Assembly (NCBI GenBank): GCA_001437855.1
Contig: LIBD01000003.1
Coordinates: forward strand, 1 to 24,390
Reading direction: 5' to 3'
Source of the DNA: Actinobacteria bacterium BACL4 MAG-120820-bin23
GTDB lineage: Bacteria > Actinomycetota > Actinomycetes > Nanopelagicales > Nanopelagicaceae
Length of the DNA stretch: 24,390 nt
Shown in pieces: positions 6,625-14,886 of this stretch. Within the stretch, counting starts at the first letter, position 1, and each line of letters starts with the position of its first letter. Under the pieces are notes generated by a model, which ran no database searches, was not told where the DNA came from, and was given only the letters and a program-made list of their open reading frames with translations. The translations under genes and the position numbers were made by a program.

Positions 6625-8486
6625 TTTTCTTGAAAGTTCTGCCTTTCATATAAATCAAAATATAAACCCTTTTTGTTCACCAGTTCTTCGTGTGTACCTC
6701 TTTCAACAATACTGCCACTATCTATTACAAGAATCTGATCAGCATTTACAATCGTAGATAGTCTGTGCGCAATTACGATACTGGTTCGATTTTTTAGAAC
6801 TTCCTTTAGAGCTGCTTGCACTAAAGCTTCATTCTCTGAATCTAAATGCGCAGTGGCCTCATCTAAAATAACTAAACTTGGTTTTTTAAGTAACAATCGT
6901 GCAATTGCTAGTCGTTGCTTTTCTCCACCGGAGAGTCTGTGCCCTCTTTCTCCAACAACAGTATCTAAGCCGTTTGGTAAACCTTCAATAAAATCCCAAA
7001 TTTGCGCAGCTCGACATGCGTTCTCAATTTCGTTTTTAGAAACTTTAGAATCTGCATAAAGTAAATTTGCATAAATGGAATCATGAAACATATGTGAATC
7101 CTGAGTAACTACCCCGATATTTTCTCTCAATGACTTAATCGAGTATTGCCTAATATCTAAACCATCTATAAATATTCCCCCACTTGTTACATCATATAAT
7201 CTTGGAATTAAAGAGGAGATGGTGCTTTTGCCAGCACCTGACGGTCCAACTATTCCAGTCAAAGTTCCAGGCAAAACGGTAAATGAAATATTCTTTAAGA
7301 CTTCACCGCTCTCAACCAACTCAGGTTTTGCTACCGCTTCAAGGGAGGCTAACGAGATTTCTTTGGCTGACGGATAGGTGAAACTAACTGAATCGAATGT
7401 CACCTCTGGCTTATCAGTCTTTAGCATCTTTGCATTTTGAGACTCGGTGACCATAGGTTGCAGATCCAGAACTTCAAACACTCTTTCAAATGAGACTAAG
7501 GCGCTCATTACATCTACTCGCACATTAGACAGTGCTGTCAGTGGTCCGTACAAACGAGCTAACAAGGCGGTAATTGCTAATAAAGTTCCGACGGTGAGTT
7601 GATCATTTATCGCAAGGTGTCCACCAATGCCATATGCAACCGCTGTGGCGATTGCTGCAATTGATGTTAATGCAATAAAGAAAATACGATTTAACATTGC
7701 AATGGAGATACCTATGTCAGCAACTTTTCTAGCTTTGATAGCAAATTCAGATTTTTCTTTCTCTGAATCTCCGTAAAGTGATACTAGTAGAGCACCCGAA
7801 ACATTGAAACGCTCGGTCATATTTGAGGACATCTGAGCATTTATATCAAATGATTGCCTAGTAAGACCTTGCAGTTTACGACCTATCCATTTTGTCGGAA
7901 TCAGAAAAACTGGTAACAGAACAAGTGAGACTAAAGTAATTTGCCACGAGAGCGTCAACATTGTAATTATTACTAATAGTAAACTTAACGAATTACTCAC
8001 TACACCAGATAGCGTTGAGGTGAAAGCTTGCTGTGCACCAATAACGTCAGAGTTAAGTCGTGAGATCAATGCTCCTGTTTGAGTTCGGGTAAAAAATGCT
8101 ATTGATTGTCTCTGGACATGTTCAAAGACCTGCTTTCTTAAATCATAAATTAATCCTTCACCAATTCTGGCTGAAAACCACCTGCCAATCATGCTAAAAA
8201 CAGCATCCAATATGGCAATGATTCCAACTAATACTGCAAGCGAGGTCACTAATTCGAAGTCTTTTGGTATCACACCATCGTCAATTAACTTTCTAAGAAG
8301 CAAGGGGGAAGCAATAATTAAGAAGGCATCGATCACAACAGTGATCATGAAAAAGATCAGCGAGATTTTGTAAGGAATTGCAAATCTAGTGATCCGACTT
8401 ATTGTGCCCGGTTTAAGTTTTTGATTCTTTACAGATTGATCAGCAGTTAACGATCGAAAAGACATCCAAGTCGAGTGCATTGACAT
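6621..8486 (-). CDS. ABC transporter, fused permease and ATPase (ABCB/MsbA-like exporter)
   Basis: This is a half-transporter of 621 residues that should work as a dimer in the cytoplasmic membrane, exporting an unknown substrate. The N-terminal part (about 35-335) has six hydrophobic segments of a type I exporter domain. The ATPase domain (about 360-615) has an A-loop Tyr near 371, Walker A GPSGAGKS (414-421), Q-loop Gln 462, signature LSGGEKQ (518-524), Walker B LVILDEA with Glu 543, and H-loop His 574. A stretch of about 20 residues between the A-loop and Walker A is longer than usual. Starts at 8486, 8480 or 8465 are possible; 8486 is preferred because TACTGT stands six bases upstream. 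It lies 30 bases after sufT in the same direction, so it may be partly co-transcribed with the SUF genes, but nothing links it to cluster assembly. Confidence 0.93.
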   Translation of the reverse strand: MSMHSTWMSFRSLTADQSVKNQKLKPGTISRITRFAIPYKISLIFFMITVVIDAFLIIASPLLLRKLIDDGVIPKDFELVTSLAVLVGIIAILDAVFSMIGRWFSARIGEGLIYDLRKQVFEHVQRQSIAFFTRTQTGALISRLNSDVIGAQQAFTSTLSGVVSNSLSLLLVIITMLTLSWQITLVSLVLLPVFLIPTKWIGRKLQGLTRQSFDINAQMSSNMTERFNVSGALLVSLYGDSEKEKSEFAIKARKVADIGISIAMLNRIFFIALTSIAAIATAVAYGIGGHLAINDQLTVGTLLAITALLARLYGPLTALSNVRVDVMSALVSFERVFEVLDLQPMVTESQNAKMLKTDKPEVTFDSVSFTYPSAKEISLASLEAVAKPELVESGEVLKNISFTVLPGTLTGIVGPSGAGKSTISSLIPRLYDVTSGGIFIDGLDIRQYSIKSLRENIGVVTQDSHMFHDSIYANLLYADSKVSKNEIENACRAAQIWDFIEGLPNGLDTVVGERGHRLSGGEKQRLAIARLLLKKPSLVILDEATAHLDSENEALVQAALKEVLKNRTSIVIAHRLSTIVNADQILVIDSGSIVERGTHEELVNKKGLYFDLYERQNFQEN

Positions 8487-8492
8487 AAGATG

Positions 8493-8498
8493 ACAGTA
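8493..8498 (-). promoter_or_regulatory. Candidate -10 element for a leaderless ABC exporter mRNA
   Basis: TACTGT on the minus strand (8498-8493), then CATCTT, then ATG at 8486. It lies in the 30-base gap after sufT. A poor TTTAAC is the only candidate -35. No Shine-Dalgarno is present. Confidence 0.4.
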
Positions 8499-8516
8499 GT
8501 CAGTTAGAAAGCAAAG

Positions 8517-8825
8517 TTAAACTGTGAAGCCAATCGAGCGTAATTGTTCGCGACCATCGTCTGAAATCTTGTTTGGGCCCCAAGGCGGCAGCCATACCCA
8601 ATTTATTTTTACATCAGAGGACAAATCAGCGAGGACTTGTCGTGTTTGATCTTCAATTACATCCTGAAGTGGACACGCAGCCGATGTAAGAGTCATATCT
8701 AAAGTAACAATGTTTCCTTCATCAATTCTCATGTCATAAACCAAACCAAGATCGATAACATTAATTCCTAATTCAGGATCAATTACATCCTTCATAGCCT
8801 CTGTTACATCGTCTGTTGTTGTCAT
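8517..8825 (-). CDS. sufT: MIP18/DUF59 family Fe-S assembly factor (SufT-like)
   Basis: This 102-residue DUF59 (MIP18) domain protein is thought to help mature Fe-S proteins under high demand. The sequence shows VIDPELGINVIDLGLVYDM at the start of the domain, the conserved cysteine in TSAACPLQ (Cys 51), and the C-terminal WLPPWGPNKISDDGREQL typical of the single-domain SufT form. It is the last SUF gene, 10 bases after sufU, in the position usual in actinobacteria. There is no Shine-Dalgarno. A TAGAAT formed from the sufU stop lies seven bases before the ATG, one base off the leaderless spacing seen elsewhere. Confidence 0.9.
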   Translation of the reverse strand: MTTTDDVTEAMKDVIDPELGINVIDLGLVYDMRIDEGNIVTLDMTLTSAACPLQDVIEDQTRQVLADLSSDVKINWVWLPPWGPNKISDDGREQLRSIGFTV

Positions 8826-8835
8826 GATTTAAATT

Positions 8836-9270
8836 CTACTGCATCACTTGACTTGATGCATCTTTAAATGCCATCCAGCCAAGGAGAGCGCACTTGATTC
8901 TTGCAGGAAACTTTGACACTCCAGCAAATGCAACCGCATCTTCCAAAATACTCTCATCCCCTACTGATTGACCTTTACTCTGCATTAATTCAACAAAATT
9001 ATCTAAAATATTCATAGCATCTTTATAACCTTTACCAACCAATAAGTCACTCATAACTGATGTGCTGGCCATAGAAATCGAACACCCGACTCCATCCCAG
9101 GTTAAATCTGTGACCACGCCACCTTTCATAGATAAATTCAAAGTTACCTCATCGCCACAGCTGGGGTTATTGTGATGAACTTGTATGTCTTTATTTGCTG
9201 ACAAACCTTTGTGGTGAGGTGAGCGATAGTGATCAAGTATTACCTCTTGATAAAGTGAATCCAATTCCAT
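8836..9270 (-). CDS. sufU: SufU, zinc-dependent sulfurtransferase
   Basis: SufU takes persulfide sulfur from SufS and passes it to the SufBCD scaffold; in Gram-positive bacteria it is a zinc sulfurtransferase rather than a scaffold. The 144-residue protein has the ligand set Cys 38 and Asp 40 (NPSCGDEVTL), Cys 63 (GCSISMASTS) and Cys 127 (RIKCALLGW). The 18-20 residue segment between the second and third cysteines that separates SufU from IscU appears to be present. The ATG shares one base with the sufS stop (TAATG), so the two partners are translationally coupled. Confidence 0.95.
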   Translation of the reverse strand: MELDSLYQEVILDHYRSPHHKGLSANKDIQVHHNNPSCGDEVTLNLSMKGGVVTDLTWDGVGCSISMASTSVMSDLLVGKGYKDAMNILDNFVELMQSKGQSVGDESILEDAVAFAGVSKFPARIKCALLGWMAFKDASSQVMQ

Positions 9271-10517
9271 TATTTGCTGACCTTAAAATATGACTTTACT
9301 TTCTCAATCGATTCAAGCAAGGAATCAACATCACTTTTAGAGTTATATAGATACAAAGATGCTCGAGTTGTACCAACTAAATTTAGCTTGCGCATTAAAG
9401 GCCAGGCACAATGGTGGCCAGTTCGAACAGCGATACCGTATTGATCTAGCACTTGGCCTACATCATGCGGATGGACCCCTTCTACCGTAAATGAAACCAC
9501 TCCACCGCGATCTTTCATATCTACTGGGCCAATTACCTTGACTCCAGAGATACCTACAATTCCTTTTAGAAGATATGAGGTCAAATCTTGCTCGTGCTGT
9601 GCAATATTGTGCATACCAATATGATTTAAGTAATCTATCGCTGCAGATAATCCAACAGCTTGAGCCATATTTGGAACACCGGCTTCAAATTTTCTTGGCG
9701 TGGCTGCCCATGTTGCACTTTCCATAGTTACAGAATCAACCATAGATCCACCAAACAACGAAGGTTCCAACTTTTCTAACAAATCAAATTTTCCCCAGAG
9801 CACACCAATTCCAGTTGGACCCAAAGTCTTATGGCCTGAGAATGCAAGAAAATCAATGTCTAGTTTCTTTACATCTAGAGCAAAATGCGGTGCTGATTGA
9901 CAGGCGTCAAGCACCACTAATGCACCTACCGCACGTGATGCTTTTACTATAGTTTCAACTGGCAGAATACTTCCTAGAACATTGGACTGATGAGTAATTG
10001 CCACAATCTTAGTTTTCTTTGTAATTACTTGATCTAGATTTGTTAAATCAATTCTGCCATCGGCAGTCACCGATAACCACCTAAGCTCCGCACCGGTTCG
10101 CTTTGCCAATTGCTGCCAAGGTATCAAATTCGCGTGATGCTCCATTTCCGTCACGACAATTTGATCACCAGCTTTTATGTTGATTCTAGAGTCTGGATTT
10201 CCAAATGAGTAAGCAATTATGTTTAAGGATTCGGTAGCACTTTTAGAAAAGATAACCTCATTACTTCTAGCTCCAATAAAAGCTGCAACTTTTTCTCTAG
10301 CTGACTCATAAGCTTCGGAGGCTTCTTCGGCTAGTAAATGGGCTCCCCTATGCACGGCTGCGTTTACTGTGCGATAAAAATTGCTCTCAGCTTCAATGAC
10401 AGAGTTAGGTTTTTGAGATGTAGCACCGCTATCTAAATAAATTAATGAATTCCCACCCCGAACTTTACGCTCAAAGATTGGAAAATCTTTTTTGCAGCTA
10501 GATAGATCAATGCTCAT
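9270..10517 (-). CDS. sufS: Cysteine desulfurase SufS
   Basis: SufS is a PLP enzyme (class V aminotransferase fold, group II desulfurase) that converts cysteine to alanine and holds the sulfur as a persulfide. It has 415 residues, full length. PLP-binding Lys 230 lies in FSGHKTLGPTGIGVLWG; TEMEHHANLIPWQ (about 123-135) is a family signature; catalytic Cys 370 is in RTGHHCAWPLM. It starts four bases after the sufC stop without a clear Shine-Dalgarno, so translation probably depends on ribosomes arriving from sufC. It overlaps sufU by one base. Confidence 0.97.
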   Translation of the reverse strand: MSIDLSSCKKDFPIFERKVRGGNSLIYLDSGATSQKPNSVIEAESNFYRTVNAAVHRGAHLLAEEASEAYESAREKVAAFIGARSNEVIFSKSATESLNIIAYSFGNPDSRINIKAGDQIVVTEMEHHANLIPWQQLAKRTGAELRWLSVTADGRIDLTNLDQVITKKTKIVAITHQSNVLGSILPVETIVKASRAVGALVVLDACQSAPHFALDVKKLDIDFLAFSGHKTLGPTGIGVLWGKFDLLEKLEPSLFGGSMVDSVTMESATWAATPRKFEAGVPNMAQAVGLSAAIDYLNHIGMHNIAQHEQDLTSYLLKGIVGISGVKVIGPVDMKDRGGVVSFTVEGVHPHDVGQVLDQYGIAVRTGHHCAWPLMRKLNLVGTTRASLYLYNSKSDVDSLLESIEKVKSYFKVSK

Positions 10518-10521
10518 AAAA

Positions 10522-11274
10522 TTACGCAGTTATATACGCTGCGTAACCTTGCTCTTCTAATTTGTCGGCCAGCTCAGGACCACCAGCTTCTACAATCTTT
10601 CCGTTTGCAAAAACATGCACAAAGTCAGGCTTTATGTATCGAAGAATTCTCGTATAGTGAGTAATCAGCATTACACCTAGATCTGAGCTAGCTTTTACTC
10701 TATTTACGCCTTCAGAAACAATACGTAATGCATCCACATCAAGACCAGAATCTGTCTCATCAAGAATTGCAATCTTTGGCCTTAGTAACTCCATCTGTAG
10801 AATTTCATGACGCTTTTTCTCTCCGCCAGAAAAACCCTCATTCACATTGCGCTCCGAAAAAGCGGTATCAATATTTAGAGAAGCCATTGCCTCTTTAACT
10901 TCACCAACCCATGTTCTTACTTTAGGAGCCTCACCTCGGATAGCAGTTACTGCAGTTCGCAAAAAATTAGAAACAGAAACACCAGGTACTTCAACTGGAT
11001 ACTGCATTGCAAGAAATAATCCAGCCTTTGCTCGCTCATCAACACTCATCTCTAGTACATCATTTCCGTCCAGAGTTACTGAACCACCAGTGATTAAGTA
11101 CTTAGGATGACCAGCGATTGAATATGCAAGAGTTGATTTTCCAGAACCATTAGGTCCCATAATTGCATGAGTTTCACCTGACTTAACTGTTAAATCTACT
11201 CCGCGCAATATTTCTTTGTTACCAGCCTCCGTAATAACGCTAACTTGTAAATTTTTGATCTCTAGTACGCTCAT
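10522..11274 (-). CDS. sufC: Fe-S cluster assembly ATPase SufC
   Basis: SufC is the ABC-type ATPase of the cytoplasmic SufBCD complex; ATP hydrolysis drives the conformational changes needed to build the cluster. At 250 residues it is full length. Walker A GPNGSGKST (40-48), signature FSGGEKKR (148-155) and Walker B IAILDETDSGLD (about 168-179) are intact; the ETDSGLD form is typical of SufC. A good Shine-Dalgarno (AAGGAG) lies before the ATG, one of the few independent ribosome sites in this operon, which fits a need for extra SufC or a reset after the ferredoxin gene. The gap to the Rieske gene is 10 bases. Confidence 0.97.
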   Translation of the reverse strand: MSVLEIKNLQVSVITEAGNKEILRGVDLTVKSGETHAIMGPNGSGKSTLAYSIAGHPKYLITGGSVTLDGNDVLEMSVDERAKAGLFLAMQYPVEVPGVSVSNFLRTAVTAIRGEAPKVRTWVGEVKEAMASLNIDTAFSERNVNEGFSGGEKKRHEILQMELLRPKIAILDETDSGLDVDALRIVSEGVNRVKASSDLGVMLITHYTRILRYIKPDFVHVFANGKIVEAGGPELADKLEEQGYAAYITA

Positions 11275-11284
11275 AATTGTCTCC

Positions 11285-11581
11285 TTAGTTAGTTACTACT
11301 ACTTGGTTGCCGTTTACTTCAACTTTAAATGTTTTAAGTGCAGATGTGGCTGGCGGTGTTAGTGCTTCGCCGGTACGTAGATCAAATTCGGCACCATGAA
11401 GCCAACACTCGATCTTTGTTCCACTTACTTCACCTTCAGATAATGAGGCTTCAGAATGTGTGCAGGTATCTTCGACTGCAAATACCTCATCTCCAACACG
11501 AGTTAGGCATACTGCAACACCATCAACCTCGATAGCTACAGGTTTACCACTAACTAGTGAATCAAATGCCACTTCAGCCAT
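11285..11581 (-). CDS. Rieske-type (non-heme) ferredoxin of the SUF operon
   Basis: This small Rieske [2Fe-2S] protein has 98 residues and no membrane anchor, so it is soluble. The cluster ligands are Cys 40 and His 42 (DTCTHSEASL) and Cys 59 and His 62 (ECWLHGAEFDL), spaced as in dioxygenase-type ferredoxins. A gene of this type between sufD and sufC is a standard feature of actinobacterial SUF operons; an electron-transfer role in assembly is assumed but not shown from the sequence. Its ATG shares one base with the sufD stop. Confidence 0.93.
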   Translation of the reverse strand: MAEVAFDSLVSGKPVAIEVDGVAVCLTRVGDEVFAVEDTCTHSEASLSEGEVSGTKIECWLHGAEFDLRTGEALTPPATSALKTFKVEVNGNQVVVTN

Positions 11582-12666
11582 TATTCACCAACCCTTGATA
11601 ATTCAGATTCAATGCGATTCATTAATCTTTCTTCAATCTCCTCATTTTTTAACTTACTTATAATCTCAGCAAAAAAACCGCGAATTACTAATCTGCGAGC
11701 AATATCTGCTGGAATTCCTCTAGATTGCAGGTAGAAAAGTTGTTCATCATCAAAGCGTCCAGTAGTACTAGCGTGGCCTGCACCAACTATCTCACCAGTT
11801 TCAATTTCTAAATTAGGAACAGAGTCAGCACGCGCACCATCTGTAAGCAATAAGTTTCGGTTTAGTTCATAGGTGTCAGTTCCTTCAGCGCCCTTATTAA
11901 TATAGACATCACCTATCCACACGGTGCGCGCGCCTTTACCGGCAAGAGCTCCCTTGTAGTTCACCCGGGATTTAGTGTTTGGAACACTATGGTTTACATG
12001 GATACGATGTTCAAGATGTTGTTCATCAGTTGCAAAATAAACGCCATACATTTCAGCACTAGCTCCCATGCCGGTATATTCAACTGTAGGGCTGATGCGA
12101 ACTATAGATCCCCCAATTGACACAACATAAGAATTAAATTGAGCATCCTTACCAATAATTGCATGATGTTGAGCAAGGTGAACAGAGTTTAAATCCCACT
12201 CCTGTAACGTAATAAAATTGAGGCTAGAACCAGCCGCAAGTGAGATTTCAATTTCTTCACCCAACTTACCAGCACCATTATTTTCAATAACTACAGTGGC
12301 TCGACTATTTACTCCTATTTGAATTGCAGTTCGACTTACCTCAGCAGTTGGCCCACATTTTCGCTGTAGAAATATTGGCTCAGCAATTTCAGTGTTATCA
12401 GCAATCGCTAGTAATGTAATTTTCTTAGCCTCTTTGCGAACTCTGTTTGTTACGATATCACTGGCCGCGTATGCCGGTGGATGATCCGATGTATTCGGAG
12501 TTGTCAGGCTGACGCCTTTTGGTAAATCAGATTTGGCAAAAAGTGAAACATTGTCAGCTACCGAAACTTCTAAGTCATGTATGCCAGATAATTTCTTTAA
12601 TGGCGTAAACCGCCAAGCCTCCTCACGACCGGTTGGCGTGAGGTAATTAGTAGTTAACTGACTCAT
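11581..12666 (-). CDS. sufD: Fe-S cluster assembly protein SufD
   Basis: SufD is the non-identical partner of SufB in the SufBC2D scaffold and helps iron entry. It has 361 residues. The N-terminal part is variable, starting LTPTGREEAWRFTPL, the usual SufD opening. The beta-helix core and the C-terminal helical end are clear: GHASTTGRFDDEQLFYLQSRG and RRLVIRGFFAEII match the SufB/SufD family. The beta-helix is weakly related to SufB in the same operon. One-base stop/start overlaps couple it to sufB upstream and the Rieske gene downstream. Confidence 0.95.
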   Translation of the reverse strand: MSQLTTNYLTPTGREEAWRFTPLKKLSGIHDLEVSVADNVSLFAKSDLPKGVSLTTPNTSDHPPAYAASDIVTNRVRKEAKKITLLAIADNTEIAEPIFLQRKCGPTAEVSRTAIQIGVNSRATVVIENNGAGKLGEEIEISLAAGSSLNFITLQEWDLNSVHLAQHHAIIGKDAQFNSYVVSIGGSIVRISPTVEYTGMGASAEMYGVYFATDEQHLEHRIHVNHSVPNTKSRVNYKGALAGKGARTVWIGDVYINKGAEGTDTYELNRNLLLTDGARADSVPNLEIETGEIVGAGHASTTGRFDDEQLFYLQSRGIPADIARRLVIRGFFAEIISKLKNEEIEERLMNRIESELSRVGE

Positions 12667-14078
12667 TAACCAACAGCGCCTTCCATTTGTAACTCAATTA
12701 GACGGTTGAGTTCAAGTGCGTACTCCATTGGCAGTTCTTTAGCTATTGGCTCAATAAAGCCACGAACGATCATTGCCATTGCCTCATCTTCGCCAAGTCC
12801 ACGAGACATCAAATAAAATAACTGATCATCACTTACTCTCGAGACCGTAGCTTCATGACCCATAGAAACATCATCTTCGCGCACATCAACATATGGATAG
12901 GTATCTGATCTTGAGATTGTGTCCACGAGTAAGGCATCACATTTCACAGTGCTCTTAGAGTGGTGTGCACCTTCTTCAACTTTAACCAATCCACGATATG
13001 AAGTTCTGCCACCACCTCGGGCAACAGATTTAGAGATAATTGTTGAAGATGTATAAGGAGCTGCATGAACCATTTTGGCTCCGGCATCTTGGTGTTGGCC
13101 TTCGCCAGCAAATGCAATAGAAAGTGTTTCACCTTTTGAATGTGGTCCCATCAACATCACTGCAGGGTATTTCATAGTGACCTTTGAACCGATATTGCCG
13201 TCAATCCACTCCATAGTGGCACCTTCAGCACAAGTAGCTCTCTTTGTTACTAAGTTATAAACATTGTTAGACCAATTTTGGATTGTTGTGTATCTAACAC
13301 GCGCATTCTTTTTCACAATGATTTCAACAACAGCTGAGTGGAGTGAATCAGAAGAGTAGATTGGTGCTGTACAACCTTCTACATAATGAACATAGGAATC
13401 TTCATCTGCAATTATTAGTGTTCTTTCAAATTGCCCCATATTTTCAGTATTAATTCGGAAGTATGCTTGAAGTGGAATATCTACCTTCACACCCTTTGGC
13501 ACATAAATAAAAGAGCCACCAGACCAAACTGAGGTATTTAATGCTGCGAACTTGTTGTCGCCAACTGGAATTACTGTTCCAAAATACTCTTTAAAAAGAT
13601 CCTCATGCGTTCTTAAAGCAGTATCTGTATCTAGGAATAAGACTCCCTGTTTTTCTAAATCTTCCCGAATTGAGTGGTAAACAACCTCAGATTCATATTG
13701 GGCAGCAACTCCTGCAACCAATCGCTTCTTTTCGGCCTCTGGTATACCCAAGCGGTCATAAGTATTTTTAATATCATCTGGAAGATCTTCCCAAGATGTT
13801 GCTTGTTTTTCGGTTGAACGAACAAAGTATTTAATTGTGTCAAAAAATATTCCACTTAGATCTGATCCCCAGGTGGGCATTGGTTTCTTATCAAATAAAG
13901 CCAAACCTTTCAGCCTAAGATCGAGCATCCACTTTGGTTCATTTTTCTTCGCCGATATATCGCGCACGACATCTTCATTAAGACCACGACGACTATTTGA
14001 GCCCGCATCTGTTTTATCTGACCAGCCGTACTCATACTTTCCAATACCTTCAAGTTCTGGATGAGTTATTTGTGACAT
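12666..14078 (-). CDS. sufB: Fe-S cluster assembly protein SufB
   Basis: SufB is the scaffold subunit on which the nascent cluster forms, in complex with SufC and SufD. At 470 residues it is full length. The start ELEGIGKYEYGWSDK is typical of actinobacterial SufB. Cysteines likely involved in sulfur relay and cluster binding lie in VEGCTAPIYS, RATCAEGATMEW and STVKCDALLVD, and the C-terminal block GHEATVSRVSDDQLFYLMSRG is highly conserved. I see no intein, which some actinobacterial SufB proteins carry. The ATG shares one base with the sufR stop. Confidence 0.98.
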   Translation of the reverse strand: MSQITHPELEGIGKYEYGWSDKTDAGSNSRRGLNEDVVRDISAKKNEPKWMLDLRLKGLALFDKKPMPTWGSDLSGIFFDTIKYFVRSTEKQATSWEDLPDDIKNTYDRLGIPEAEKKRLVAGVAAQYESEVVYHSIREDLEKQGVLFLDTDTALRTHEDLFKEYFGTVIPVGDNKFAALNTSVWSGGSFIYVPKGVKVDIPLQAYFRINTENMGQFERTLIIADEDSYVHYVEGCTAPIYSSDSLHSAVVEIIVKKNARVRYTTIQNWSNNVYNLVTKRATCAEGATMEWIDGNIGSKVTMKYPAVMLMGPHSKGETLSIAFAGEGQHQDAGAKMVHAAPYTSSTIISKSVARGGGRTSYRGLVKVEEGAHHSKSTVKCDALLVDTISRSDTYPYVDVREDDVSMGHEATVSRVSDDQLFYLMSRGLGEDEAMAMIVRGFIEPIAKELPMEYALELNRLIELQMEGAVG

Positions 14079-14764
14079 TATCGTGCTCCTTCTTTCATTT
14101 TGGACTTACTTATTTGGGAAATATCTGATGGGATAAATGTTGTACAAACTCCGTCACCATGAGCAATAGTTGCTAGTCGTTGAACGTGCGTACCTAGAAT
14201 TTTTGAAAATGCAGCTGTTTCAGCTTCACACAGTTGTGGAAACTCTGATGCGACGTGAGCAATTGGACAATGGTGCTGGCAAATTTCTTCACCATTTCCC
14301 ATTTTGTCTGTAGTGGCCGCATAACCCTCTTTGGTGAGCAACTTGGCTAACACCTTTGCTTTTTCCGAAACACTCTTTTTTGAATTAATGATCGAATCAC
14401 TTTTGCGCTCAAACTCTAACGCTCTAGTTTTGGCAAACTCATCAACTAGATATGAGCCATTCTTGCTCGCCATAAACTTTAATGCCGATACCGCTAAGTC
14501 ATCATAGGAGTGTTCAAATTTTTCTCTACCTTGATCAGTCATTAGAAATACCTTCGACGGCCTGCCTCTACTTCGCAAGGTAGCGCTTTGGTATGGCTCC
14601 CGACAGGTAAGAATTCCTTCAGCAATTAGCGAATCTAAATGTCGCCTTACTCCAGCCGGAGTAATCGCGAGTTTTTCAGCAAGCTCAACGGCGGTGGCTG
14701 GACCAAACTCTAGAATCCTGCGGGCCACTTGATCACGAGTCTTATCGGGCTCAGTCTTTTTCAC
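14078..14764 (-). CDS. sufR: SUF operon transcriptional repressor SufR
   Basis: This is a DeoR/ArsR-like winged-helix regulator of 228 residues. The HTH is at about 15-50 (GPATAVELAEKLAITPAGVRRHL). The C-terminal sensor carries Cys 162, Cys 166 and Cys 179 (ICQHHCPIAHVASEFPQLCE), the set that binds a [4Fe-4S] cluster in known SufR proteins; loss of the cluster relieves repression. The start is GTG at 14764. A later in-frame GTG at 14728 would keep the HTH and cannot be excluded. It is first in the SUF operon, so it is autoregulated, and a CAAC-N6-GTTG palindrome covers its start. Confidence 0.93.
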   Translation of the reverse strand: MKKTEPDKTRDQVARRILEFGPATAVELAEKLAITPAGVRRHLDSLIAEGILTCREPYQSATLRSRGRPSKVFLMTDQGREKFEHSYDDLAVSALKFMASKNGSYLVDEFAKTRALEFERKSDSIINSKKSVSEKAKVLAKLLTKEGYAATTDKMGNGEEICQHHCPIAHVASEFPQLCEAETAAFSKILGTHVQRLATIAHGDGVCTTFIPSDISQISKSKMKEGAR

Positions 14765-14777
14765 AACATAAGTGTTG
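14764..14777. promoter_or_regulatory. Probable SufR operator at the sufR start codon
   Basis: The plus strand reads CAACATAAGTGTTG, a perfect CAACA-N4-TGTTG palindrome. It contains CAAC-N6-GTTG, the consensus described for SufR in cyanobacteria. Its edge is the G of the sufR GTG codon. Binding would block either promoter access or elongation into the operon. The sufR promoter itself is not clear: TATGTT at 14770-14765 and TAAAGT at 14794-14789 are both possible -10 elements. Confidence 0.65.
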
Positions 14778-14874
14778 CGTAATTCTTCACTTTATGCCAG
14801 TCCCAAACCACAGAAGCAGGTGTGAAATAGGACTTACCCACCCCTATTTTAAGCCCTGAGTTACCGGCAATCAG

Positions 14875-14880
14875 TAGGCT
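14875..14880 (+). promoter_or_regulatory. Candidate -10 element for a leaderless ctaA-tkt-pgi mRNA
   Basis: TAGGCT at 14875-14880 is followed by six bases and the ctaA ATG at 14887. No Shine-Dalgarno and no convincing -35 are seen. It lies in the 122-base region divergent from sufR, about 100 bases from the SufR palindrome. Confidence 0.45.
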
Positions 14881-14886
14881 TAAATC

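Noticed and set aside
6629..6645. GAAAG-N6-CTTTC hairpin near the end of the ABC exporter as a terminator
   Set aside because: The stem is short and AT-leaning, lies in coding sequence, and is not directly followed by a T-run in either direction.
8826..8838. Leaderless promoter for sufT (TAGAAT seven bases before ATG)
   Set aside because: The spacing is one base off, the hexamer is partly the sufU stop codon, and an extra promoter inside the operon is not otherwise supported.
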